A stretch of 9,569 nt of DNA. Origin: Chloroflexota bacterium. Its GTDB lineage: Bacteria; Chloroflexota; Dehalococcoidia; SZUA-161. The notes under the pieces were generated by a model. That model was given only the letters and a program-made list of their open reading frames with translations. It was not told the origin of the DNA and searched no databases. The DNA lies in NCBI GenBank assembly GCA_016865955.1, contig VGNW01000075.1, forward strand, positions 1 through 9,569, written 5' to 3'. Of this stretch, positions 1 to 5,529 are shown piece by piece. Positions within the stretch are counted from its first letter, which is position 1. Each line of letters starts with the position of its first letter. The position numbers and the translations under genes are program-made.

Positions 1-180
1 AATCGAAGAGATATGCGAGTATGAGAAATCATCGAGTTCCTCCCCGAAGAACCCTTTCCTGTACTTGATGATGCGCTTGTTGGTAGCGTAAAAATCGCCC
101 GACCGGGTCAGGATATTCTCGCCCGGTATCAGGTGTCTTTCGATGGATATCGACTTATCCTTTGTTTCTTGTGTTGCCAT
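1..180 (-). CDS. Bacterial PH-domain protein, N-terminal 60 residues only (cut by window edge)
   Basis: The reverse strand encodes a protein starting MATQETKDKSISIERHLIPG and continuing with LTRSGDFYATNKRIIKYRKGF and DDFSYSHISSI before leaving the window. The pattern 'long acidic/basic lead, ...PGE..L..SGDFY.TN.R.I.Y..., ...Y.HISSI' is the start of the small bacterial pleckstrin-homology-like domain (bPH / YokE / DUF304-type). In these proteins the 'TN+R' segment is the first strands of the PH barrel. No signal peptide or membrane segment is seen in the visible part. The ATG follows the cobO stop codon by 5 nt, so the two are very likely co-transcribed, but the ribosome binding site is weak (AAAGCAG). 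The biochemical role of this domain is unknown, and proximity to cobO does not by itself imply a corrinoid function. Confidence 0.8.
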   Translation of the reverse strand, partial: MATQETKDKSISIERHLIPGENILTRSGDFYATNKRIIKYRKGFFGEELDDFSYSHISSI

Positions 181-185
181 CTGCT

Positions 186-734
186 TTAATAATCGAATCC
201 CGCGCGCGCCTTAACTCCATCATCGAAGGGATGCTTAATTGCTACCATCTCGGTTACCAAGTCGGCTTGCTTCACCACTCTGGGGTCGGCATAGCGGCCC
301 GTGAGGATAAGCTCGACTTGCTCGGGTTTATCCGCTATCAGCTTTACTATGTCCTCCACTTGAATAAGTCCCCACGCGGCTGCCACATTTACTTCATCGA
401 GAACGACAAGGTCGTATTTGCCGCTCAACATCGCCTCCCGACCCGCATTAAGTGCCCTGGCCGCCTCTTTCCTGTCCTCCTCTTTAACGTTACGGGGGTC
501 GACAAAGTCCAGGCTGCCGAAAACAGTGAAATCTACGTTGGAAAACCGCGACAGGCTTTTCTGCTCTCCGTAAGGGAATTTGCCTTTCATAAAGAAGATA
601 ATGCGGATTTTTAAATCGTGTCCCAGGGCACGGAGCACTATGCCCATCGCCGCCGAGGTCTTGCCTTTTCCGTTGCCGGTAAAGACCTCAACCAGCCCTT
701 TTCTCGGAGATGCTTTCGGTTTCTTGTCAGCCAT
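186..734 (-). CDS. cobO: Cob(I)yrinic acid a,c-diamide adenosyltransferase (CobO/CobA/BtuR type)
   Basis: This cytoplasmic enzyme transfers the adenosyl group of ATP to the cobalt of Co(I) corrinoids, in coenzyme B12 synthesis and salvage. The 182-residue protein is the usual family length. It has a P-loop near residues 19-26 (GNGKGKTS), a Walker B-like strand ending LVVLDEVN, the LTGRYADP segment, and the family C-terminus TEMVAIKHPFDDGVKARAGFDY, where KHP.D.G.KAR.G.. is diagnostic. I chose the ATG at 734 (MADKKPK). The frame is open up to a TTG at 788, but that TTG overlaps the -10 box of a good promoter (TTGACA at 807-802, TAAAGT at 784-779), so the longer start would precede transcription. 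The extra 18 residues are also unlike the family. No cobalamin riboswitch fits in the roughly 40-nt leader. The gene is first in a unit with the PH-domain gene. Confidence 0.95.
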   Translation of the reverse strand: MADKKPKASPRKGLVEVFTGNGKGKTSAAMGIVLRALGHDLKIRIIFFMKGKFPYGEQKSLSRFSNVDFTVFGSLDFVDPRNVKEEDRKEAARALNAGREAMLSGKYDLVVLDEVNVAAAWGLIQVEDIVKLIADKPEQVELILTGRYADPRVVKQADLVTEMVAIKHPFDDGVKARAGFDY

Positions 735-778
735 CAGTCTGATATCGGTTCGTTCTCGCCGCTGCGGGGGCGACCTTA

Positions 779-807
779 ACTTTAACAAGTGAAGCTCTTA
801 TTGTCAA
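779..807 (-). promoter_or_regulatory. Predicted sigma-70-type promoter of cobO
   Basis: Read on the minus strand, a perfect -35 box TTGACA (807-802) is followed by a 17-nt spacer and TAAAGT (784-779), a 4/6 match to TATAAT. Transcription would begin near 772, giving a leader of about 38 nt to the cobO ATG at 734. The -10 box lies over the alternative TTG start, which supports the shorter protein. Prediction from sequence only. Confidence 0.6.
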
Positions 808-844
808 GGAAGCAAGAGCGCGGTAATACTCCCGTAAGACTTAT

Positions 845-860
845 ATCAGGAATTCCTGAT
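845..860. promoter_or_regulatory. Perfect 16-bp palindrome, candidate operator in the divergent intergenic region
   Basis: ATCAGGAATTCCTGAT is identical to its reverse complement over 16 bp with no spacer, a typical shape for a dimeric regulator site. Its centre (852.5) lies about 61.5 bp upstream of the transcription start predicted for the thiolase operon (about 914). Upstream activators of the CRP/FNR class often bind at that distance. It also lies 38 bp upstream of the cobO -35 box. The sequence is not the TGTGA-N6-TCACA or TTGAT-N4-ATCAA consensus, so I do not assign a regulator. Palindromes of this length are rare by chance, but an operator role is inference. Confidence 0.45.
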
Positions 861-878
861 GTTAGCCATCAAATTTAT

Positions 879-907
879 TTGACACAAAATTGGTAATGTT
901 TTAATAT
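879..907 (+). promoter_or_regulatory. Predicted promoter of the thiolase/DUF35 operon
   Basis: A perfect -35 box TTGACA (879-884) is followed by a 17-nt spacer and TAATAT (902-907), a 4/6 match to the -10 consensus within an AT-rich run. The start would be near 914, leaving a leader of about 54 nt that ends in a strong ribosome binding site (AGGAGGT at 956-962, 5 nt before the ATG at 968). The 16-bp palindrome sits 18 bp upstream of the -35 box. Confidence 0.6.
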
Positions 908-967
908 ATTTGTGTTTGTGCCTTTCGGCAGAGAATAAATCAATCGTGAACAAAGAGGAGGTGCTTA

Positions 968-2122
968 ATGGCGCAAAGGGTCGGCATAGTAGCCGTAGCC
1001 CAGACAAAATACGAGGAGAAGCCATCGCAACACGTCGGCGAGCTCATGTATGAGGTAAGTCGTGACGTAATGAAACAAACTGGACTGGAGTTCAAATCAG
1101 ACGGCACCGGCATAGACATGACGCTAGCGGCGGCTTATGACCAGTTCAGCGGACCGGCAGGCCTATACATGTTTCTCGGATACATAGTGGGTGCCTGGCA
1201 AAGAGAAGACGAAAGGGTGACATCGGATGGTTCATTAGCTGTATACTATGGCGCCTTGAATATCCTGTCAGGGCATTGCGACACGGTCTTACTGGTCTCA
1301 TACCTCAAAGAATCACCCATACCCAAGAACCAGGTTGAATGCATGGGCTTGGACCAGGTTTATCAGCGGAGAATCGGACTCGATTTCGTATCCGCCGCCG
1401 GTCTACAGGCTATGAAATACATTTACAAGTGCGGAATAACGCCTGAGCAACTGGCTAAGGTTGTAGTCAAAGCTCGCAAGAATGCAAAGAACAACCCCTT
1501 CGCATTTTGCTGTGATGATATAACAGTGAAAGATGTTCTCAGATCCGCCATGTTATGCGACCCTATAAGGGTTCAAGAGGCAAAGCCGACTCCGGTGGAC
1601 GGCGCTTGTGCCATGATCCTTGCTAGCGAGGAGAAAGCAAAGAAACTTACTGACAAACCTATTTGGATCACAGGAATAGGCTCATGTTATGACCACCATG
1701 AATTAGGTTACAGGGACCTCGCGGAATGCGAGTCCCTTAGCACGGCTGCTAAAAGGGCTTACAAAATGGCAGGCATTGCTAATCCGCTCAAGGAGCTTGA
1801 TGTCGCCGAGATATCAGAGCACTTTGCCTACCAGGAGCTAATGTGTTACGAGGGTCTGGGACTTTGCGGCAAAGGCGAAGGCGGCAAGTTCATCGACAGC
1901 GGAAAGACCGAGATGGGCGGGGAATTACCTGTTAACCCATCGGGTGGCGTGCTTTCCGGGCTTCCCGTTTGCGTAGCCGGAATGCAGCGCGTAGCTGAGT
2001 GTGTGCTCCAATTGCGAGGAGAAGCCAAGAAGAGGCAGGTCAAGGGAGCCAGGAAAGCCCTCGCCCACGGGACTGATGGCCCAGCAGGACAACAACACTG
2101 CGTGATAATATTGGAGAAGTAG
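968..2122 (+). CDS. Thiolase-fold acyl-CoA enzyme subunit A, lacking the thiolase catalytic residues
   Basis: This 384-residue protein has the length and fold signatures of the SCP-x/lipid-transfer branch of thiolases: MAQRVGIVAVAQTKY at the start, DGACAMILAS (211-220) in the core, and GKGEGGKFIDSGKTEMGGEL then PVNPSGG (321-327) and VLQLRGEA near the end. The residues that make a thiolase are missing. The loop that normally holds the nucleophilic Cys reads T85-S86-D87-G88, with no cysteine before C104. The His-Asp-Cys-Phe motif is replaced by S283-E284-H285-F286. The GHP.GATG motif is G331-L332-P333-V334-C335-V336-A337-G338, with Leu for His. The start follows a strong AGGAGGT site. The stop codon overlaps the ribosome binding site of the next gene. 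I infer a partner of the downstream thiolase-fold and DUF35 proteins. It could be a structural subunit or an aldolase-like catalyst. Automated annotation would probably call it acetyl-CoA acetyltransferase, which the residues do not support. Confidence 0.88.
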   Translation: MAQRVGIVAVAQTKYEEKPSQHVGELMYEVSRDVMKQTGLEFKSDGTGIDMTLAAAYDQFSGPAGLYMFLGYIVGAWQREDERVTSDGSLAVYYGALNILSGHCDTVLLVSYLKESPIPKNQVECMGLDQVYQRRIGLDFVSAAGLQAMKYIYKCGITPEQLAKVVVKARKNAKNNPFAFCCDDITVKDVLRSAMLCDPIRVQEAKPTPVDGACAMILASEEKAKKLTDKPIWITGIGSCYDHHELGYRDLAECESLSTAAKRAYKMAGIANPLKELDVAEISEHFAYQELMCYEGLGLCGKGEGGKFIDSGKTEMGGELPVNPSGGVLSGLPVCVAGMQRVAECVLQLRGEAKKRQVKGARKALAHGTDGPAGQQHCVIILEK

Positions 2123-2131
2123 GAGGAGTAA

Positions 2132-3289
2132 ATGGCAGAAAGAGTAGCAATAGTCGGAGTAGGACAAACAGTTACCAAGAGCAAGAGACCGGATGTTAGT
2201 ACGGCAGAGACTTGTGCCGAAGTGGTTGAGGCTGCCCTTGCCGATGCCGGCATGACTATGAAAGATATAGACGCTGTTGTCACCGGCTCTATGGAAATCG
2301 CAGACGGTTACCACAACCCGGACAAATGGATTATCCCTGAACTCGGAGCCGTAGGTAAATCCGGATTTGAATTACAGAATGTAGGCACCACGGGGGGCGT
2401 TGTCGCTTGTGCTGGCTTCGCACTTGCTGCCTCAGGTGTATTCGAAACCGTGCTCTGCGTATCATGGCAAAGAATGGATGAATCCGTAGGCGCCTTCGGG
2501 CGCGGTGGGGGAGGTCTTAATGAATATTGGACCAGGCAATACCCTATGTCCCCCATCACAAATTTCGCCCGCAGGACTTTCGCCTACATGACCAACTCTG
2601 GCTGTAAGGAAGAGCATCTGGCGATGGTCAGGGTGAAGCAAGACCAGTGCGCCATGAAGAACCCTCACGCTCAACTCAAGTTAGGACTCACGGTGGAGAA
2701 AGTATTGGAATCGCCAGTTCTGGCATGGCCCATGAGGTATCTCCATATGTGTCCTTCATCGGCGGGCGCTGCTGCCATTATAGTCTGCCCCGAAAAGAAA
2801 GCGAGGAAGGTAAGCAAGAAACCAGTCTGGGTCGAGGACTACTTTACTGCCCATCAGGGCGGTGGTGTAACCATGGCTGAAGACCCCTCGGCATCCACGC
2901 TCAAACATGCCTGCCGGACGATATATAAAAGACGCGGTATAACCAATCCCAAAAAGGAGATACAGGCATGGGAGGTATACGAGCCCTCATCGTCAGCAGA
3001 GTTGAGGTGGATAGAAGAGGTGGGGCTCTGTGAAGACTATACTGCCTGGAAACTCTTCGAACAGGGTAAAGTAGGAATAGATAAAGAGTACCCTTTCAAT
3101 CCTTCCGGTGGAGTCACTGCCACGAATCCCATCGGGGCAACACCTATCATCCGTGTAATAGAAGTAGCGCTGCAGCTCCGCGGCGACGCTGGGGAGCATC
3201 AGATACCGGGGAAGATTGATAGAGGACTGGCTACCGCATACGGAGGGCAAGGGGAGAATGTGGTGATGCTACTCCGCAGGTCATTATGA
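2132..3289 (+). CDS. Thiolase-fold acyl-CoA enzyme subunit B, also lacking the thiolase catalytic residues
   Basis: This 385-residue second thiolase-fold protein is clearly a different paralogue from the gene before it. Shared family marks are MAERVAIVGVGQT, MKDIDAVVTGSM (43-54), AGAAAIIVCPEKKA (211-224), the segment ending YPFNPSGGVTATNPIGATP (320-338) and VALQLRGDAG. The nucleophile loop reads G85-T86-T87-G88-G89, with Thr where Cys is expected. The HDCF position is Y283-E284-P285-S286. The GHP.GATG motif is T331-N332-P333-I334-G335-A336-T337-P338, with Asn for His. The motif context is better preserved than in subunit A, and the tyrosine at 283 deserves attention because the thiolase-fold aldolase Ltp2 uses tyrosines. 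Nine nt separate it from the previous stop, and its ribosome binding site AGGAGG begins inside that stop codon, so translation is tightly coupled. Thiolase-fold enzymes act as dimers, so an A-B heterodimer is plausible. Confidence 0.88.
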   Translation: MAERVAIVGVGQTVTKSKRPDVSTAETCAEVVEAALADAGMTMKDIDAVVTGSMEIADGYHNPDKWIIPELGAVGKSGFELQNVGTTGGVVACAGFALAASGVFETVLCVSWQRMDESVGAFGRGGGGLNEYWTRQYPMSPITNFARRTFAYMTNSGCKEEHLAMVRVKQDQCAMKNPHAQLKLGLTVEKVLESPVLAWPMRYLHMCPSSAGAAAIIVCPEKKARKVSKKPVWVEDYFTAHQGGGVTMAEDPSASTLKHACRTIYKRRGITNPKKEIQAWEVYEPSSSAELRWIEEVGLCEDYTAWKLFEQGKVGIDKEYPFNPSGGVTATNPIGATPIIRVIEVALQLRGDAGEHQIPGKIDRGLATAYGGQGENVVMLLRRSL

Positions 3290-3336
3290 AAACACTTTAT
3301 CTGTTGATATTGTGCTATTTTCAGTAGGAGGTAATA

Positions 3337-3816
3337 ATGAGCGCAGCAGAGAAGCAAGAAAAAAAAGAAGAATTCATTACTTTTCGCTATCCCCGAACTG
3401 TAGTATATAAGCATAATCTTGGTTACCAGAGCAAATTTGCCCATGCCCTTAAGATGGGCAGAATCCTCGCCACCAAGTGCCCTGTGGATGGTCGTATGAC
3501 TATACCACCTCGCGTCGTCTGCCCCATGCACCATGTTAAGCAAACTGAGTGGGTGGACCAGGGGCAGCGCGGCAAGCTAATTGCCGTTTTCAAGATTAAT
3601 TTCCCCATGTTTGACTCCAGGACAGGAGCATTAAAGAATTGGGAGAATCCTATCGTAGCTGTCGAACTTGAAGGTGGCGCCAGGATTGACGGCTGGTGCT
3701 CTGAAACAGACCCCTCGAAGCTAAAGCCAGGAATGATTTTGGAAGCGGTATGGAGGCCTCCGGAAGAGAGAGAAGGCAAGGCTTACGATATTCTGCACTG
3801 GAAGCCCGTAGAGTAA
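3337..3816 (+). CDS. DUF35 Zn-ribbon/OB-fold protein with an altered zinc ribbon
   Basis: This 159-residue DUF35-family protein is a small acyl-CoA-channel or scaffold subunit normally bound to a thiolase-fold partner. The layout is a charged N-terminus (MSAAEKQEKKEE), a helix about residues 28-42, a rubredoxin-like ribbon (47-66) and an OB-fold (about 75-155). The ribbon reads C48-P-V-D51 ... C62-P-M-H65 in place of two C-x2-C pairs. Asp and His could still bind a metal, but this is unusual. The PPR between the pairs and the 'EWV...G.G.L' step into the OB-fold match the family. The start has an AGGAGGT site (3326-3332) four nt upstream. The 47-nt gap after subunit B is the largest in the operon and I see no convincing promoter in it. 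The probable partner is one of the two thiolase-fold proteins upstream. Confidence 0.85.
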   Translation: MSAAEKQEKKEEFITFRYPRTVVYKHNLGYQSKFAHALKMGRILATKCPVDGRMTIPPRVVCPMHHVKQTEWVDQGQRGKLIAVFKINFPMFDSRTGALKNWENPIVAVELEGGARIDGWCSETDPSKLKPGMILEAVWRPPEEREGKAYDILHWKPVE

Positions 3817-3841
3817 TAATCATATCGAGAGGTGAAGAGTT

Positions 3842-4318
3842 ATGACACATCACACCAAAAGAAGCGTTGCTGATATACCTGATAACCCCATTACGGAGGA
3901 AGTGGTGGCTATATCCGATTTCCAGGTAACAGTTGGTGCCACAGGTTCAAAGTTTCTATTTGAGCTCAGGGACAACAAAAATATCATGGGCATCAAGTGC
4001 CCCACCTGTAAGAAGATCTATGTGCCGCCCAGGACGCATTGCCCCACCTGCTTTGCCAGGATGAGCGAGTGGGTGAATCTCAGCGGCAAGGGGACTCTGG
4101 AGACTTTCACCGTAGTACGTTATCAGGAGCCCTACATGCCCAAGGAGGCTCCCTACGCCTACGGCGTCATCAAACTAGACGGAGCCGATACCGGCATCGT
4201 TCACATGATTGGCGGGGTAGACCTCGATAAAATTAAGGTTGGCACGAAGATGGAGCCGGTGTTCAGGGAGCAGCGCGAGGGCAGCATCCTGGACATCGAA
4301 TACTTCAAGCCGGTCTGA
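3842..4318 (+). CDS. DUF35 Zn-ribbon/OB-fold protein with a canonical four-cysteine ribbon
   Basis: This 158-residue second DUF35 protein is distinct from the one before it. The zinc ribbon is intact: C53-P-T-C56, KKIYVPPRTH, C67-P-T-C70. It is followed by SEWVNLSGKGTLETFTVV, the usual entry into the OB-fold, and an acyl-CoA-facing barrel with PYAYGVIKLDGADTGIVHMI (104-123). Known relatives are ChsH2 (steroid side-chain aldolase), BbsA (benzylsuccinate pathway thiolase) and the DUF35 bridge of the archaeal thiolase/HMG-CoA synthase complex. All of these bind thiolase-fold partners. A GAGAGGTG site (3827-3834) precedes the ATG by 7 nt, and the gap to the previous gene is 25 nt. It is the last gene of the four-gene unit. 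Confidence 0.9.
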   Translation: MTHHTKRSVADIPDNPITEEVVAISDFQVTVGATGSKFLFELRDNKNIMGIKCPTCKKIYVPPRTHCPTCFARMSEWVNLSGKGTLETFTVVRYQEPYMPKEAPYAYGVIKLDGADTGIVHMIGGVDLDKIKVGTKMEPVFREQREGSILDIEYFKPV

Positions 4319-4321
4319 TAG

Positions 4322-4350
4322 TTGACCTCAGTCCTCAAAGATAAGACAAT
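4322..4350 (+). promoter_or_regulatory. Weak promoter candidate upstream of the palindrome cluster
   Basis: TTGACC (4322-4327), a 17-nt spacer and GACAAT (4345-4350) score 5/6 and 4/6 against the consensus. If real, transcription toward the deacetylase gene would begin inside the 28-bp palindrome and then meet the candidate terminator at 4423-4446. That arrangement makes it doubtful as a simple promoter. I list it because no better promoter for the deacetylase gene is visible. Confidence 0.2.
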
Positions 4351-4378
4351 ATAGGGGCGGTTCGCGAACCGCCCCTAT
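4351..4378. repeat. Perfect 28-bp palindrome, probable dispersed REP-like element
   Basis: The sequence from ATAGGGGCGGTTCG to its exact reverse complement CGAACCGCCCCTAT is one uninterrupted 28-bp palindrome. A CAATA before it and a TTG after it allow the stem to extend past a 2-nt bulge. As RNA or cruciform it would form a very stable GC-rich hairpin. It lies 32 nt after the last DUF35 stop codon. The following sequence (TGATTCTCTCTCT) has no uninterrupted T run, so it is a poor intrinsic terminator alone. It may protect the operon's 3' end. Elements with this AGGGGCG...CGCCCCT look are, to my knowledge, often dispersed in many copies, but copy number cannot be checked here. Confidence 0.75.
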
Positions 4379-4422
4379 TGATTCTCTCTCTAGAGAGGTG
4401 CAGGATACTTCCTGCCAGGGGT

Positions 4423-4446
4423 TTTGGGGGTGTCCCCCAAATTTTT
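4423..4446 (+). terminator. Candidate intrinsic terminator after the thiolase/DUF35 operon
   Basis: An 8-bp stem TTTGGGGG / CCCCCAAA (4423-4430 with 4434-4441) closes a TGT loop and is followed directly by five T residues (4442-4446). This is the right shape for factor-independent termination of plus-strand transcripts. It lies about 105 nt after the last DUF35 stop. The same stem is part of a G/C-run cluster that looks like a dispersed repeat, so termination may be incidental. It would also sit between any upstream promoter and the deacetylase gene. Confidence 0.4.
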
Positions 4447-4447
4447 C

Positions 4448-4477
4448 AAGTCCCCCAAGACTGGGGGATTTAGGGGG
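4448..4477. repeat. Second G/C-run hairpin of the intergenic repeat cluster
   Basis: TCCCCCA (4451-4457) pairs with TGGGGGA (4462-4468) across an AGAC loop. The stem can extend outward by one G-U and two A-U pairs (4448-4450 with 4469-4471), and a further GGGGG run follows at 4473-4477. With the GGGG and GGGGG runs at 4418-4430 this places several G-runs within 60 nt on one strand. The pattern 'TCCCCCA...TGGGGGATTTAGGGGG' looks like a repeat family. The deacetylase ATG lies only 14 nt past the last G run. Confidence 0.55.
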
Positions 4478-4491
4478 TTGAGAATCTGCCT

Positions 4492-5526
4492 ATGAAAGTC
4501 GGAATTATCTACGACCCCATCTACCTCAAACACGACACCGGCGCCCATGTGGAGAACAGCATCCGCCTGGTTGAGACCGTAGGCTTGCTGAAGAAATCCA
4601 ACCTCATTGAGAAACTCGTCGCCCTGCCCGTAAAGGCTGCATCGCTGGAAGAGCTGGCTCTGGCGCATAGCCGCAGTCACATCTCCCGCGTACAGAGCAC
4701 CGCTACGGGCTGCGGCTGCTGGCTGGACAGCGATACCTATGCCTCCCCCGCTTCTTACGAGGTTGCCCTTCACGCAGTCGGAGGCACGCTGAGGGGACTC
4801 GATGCGGTGATGACAGGTAAGGTCGACCATGCCTTCGCCACAGTGAGGCCGCCGGGGCATCACGCCACTGCCAATGAAGCTATGGGCTTCTGCCTGTTCA
4901 ACAATATCGCCATAGCCGCCAACTATGCACGAAAGAGCTACAAGCTGGAACGGGTACTCATTGTGGACTTCGATGTCCATCACGGCAACGGCACGGAGGA
5001 AATATTCTACTCCGACCCCGGGGTGCTTTATTTCTCCACCCACCAGTACCCCTGGTATCCCGGCACCGGTGCCGTTTACGATGACGGCTCAGGTGATGGG
5101 AAAGGCTTTACCGTCAACGTGCCCCTGCCCGCCTACTGCGGCGATAAAGAGTATTTGCGAGCTTACCGGGAAATTCTCGTACCTGTGGCGAAGCGCTTCC
5201 GGCCTCAGCTCATCCTCGTCTCAGCGGGCTACGACTGCCACTGGGCGGACCAGCTTTCCCTGATGCAGGTTACTGTGGCAGGTTTCACCGGAATCGTAGG
5301 CATAATTAAGGAGCTGGCAGACAAACTCTGCCAGGGAAAGCTCTTGTTATCTCTCGAGGGGGGCTATCACCTCGGCGGTCTCTCCCACTCCATAAAAGCT
5401 ACATTCGAGAAACTGCTGGGTATTCCCATCGGCACCGACCCTCTGGGCGAACCCGAGGGCACCTATATATCCCACAACATCGACCCTGTTCTGGAGCAGG
5501 TTAAAGAGAGACACAAGCTCACCTAA
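4492..5526 (+). CDS. HDAC-family (class II-like / AcuC-like) zinc-dependent deacetylase
   Basis: This 344-residue cytoplasmic protein covers the arginase/deacetylase-fold histone deacetylase family. Bacterial members remove acetyl groups from acetyl-lysine proteins (AcuC) or acetylpolyamines. Catalytic features are complete: RPPGHHA with the His pair H123-H124, DFDVHHGNGT with D159 and zinc ligands D161 and H163, SAGYD with the third zinc ligand D248, and LEGGY with the transition-state tyrosine Y292. HENSIRL-like N-terminal residues (V20-E21-N22-S23-I24-R25-L26) fit the usual 'H.E.P.R' opening, although proline is Ser. The ATG begins the conserved MKVGIIYDP strand. Its ribosome binding site is poor, with only G-rich repeat sequence 14 nt upstream. 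Arginine codons here are mostly CGN (9 of 12), unlike the preceding operon. The gene appears monocistronic, and the substrate cannot be told from sequence. Confidence 0.93.
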   Translation: MKVGIIYDPIYLKHDTGAHVENSIRLVETVGLLKKSNLIEKLVALPVKAASLEELALAHSRSHISRVQSTATGCGCWLDSDTYASPASYEVALHAVGGTLRGLDAVMTGKVDHAFATVRPPGHHATANEAMGFCLFNNIAIAANYARKSYKLERVLIVDFDVHHGNGTEEIFYSDPGVLYFSTHQYPWYPGTGAVYDDGSGDGKGFTVNVPLPAYCGDKEYLRAYREILVPVAKRFRPQLILVSAGYDCHWADQLSLMQVTVAGFTGIVGIIKELADKLCQGKLLLSLEGGYHLGGLSHSIKATFEKLLGIPIGTDPLGEPEGTYISHNIDPVLEQVKERHKLT

Positions 5527-5529
5527 CCA

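Noticed and set aside
162..614. 150-codon open frame on the plus strand opposite cobO
   Set aside because: It lies wholly antisense to cobO, whose P-loop and C-terminal motifs are clear. The antisense translation shows no domain and has no ribosome binding site.
882..915. ACACAAA / TTTGTGT inverted repeat flanking the thiolase-operon promoter spacer
   Set aside because: Arms are only 7 bp, AT-rich and 20 nt apart. This is expected by chance in such sequence, although a repressor site cannot be excluded.
735..967. Possible cobalamin riboswitch upstream of cobO
   Set aside because: The predicted leader is only about 38 nt and no B12-box-like sequence (GCCACTG) is present in the divergent region. 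A cobalamin riboswitch needs roughly 200 nt.
1846..2314. Minus-strand open frames across the junction of the two thiolase-fold genes
   Set aside because: Low-complexity, Ser/Pro/Cys-rich translations antisense to conserved coding sequence, without ribosome binding sites.
968..3289. Annotation of the two thiolase-fold genes as acetyl-CoA acetyltransferases making acetoacetyl-CoA
   Set aside because: Neither protein has the nucleophilic Cys or the active-site His in the expected motifs, so classical thiolase activity is not supported.
4351..4378. 28-bp palindrome as the main intrinsic terminator
   Set aside because: No T run follows the stem. The hairpin at 4423-4446, with T5, is a better candidate, so I call the palindrome a repeat.
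4390..5043. 217-codon open frame on the minus strand over the deacetylase gene
   Set aside because: It is antisense to the catalytic motifs RPPGHHA and DFDVHHGNG and starts in the middle of that gene. It looks like a shadow of the codon pattern of the real gene.
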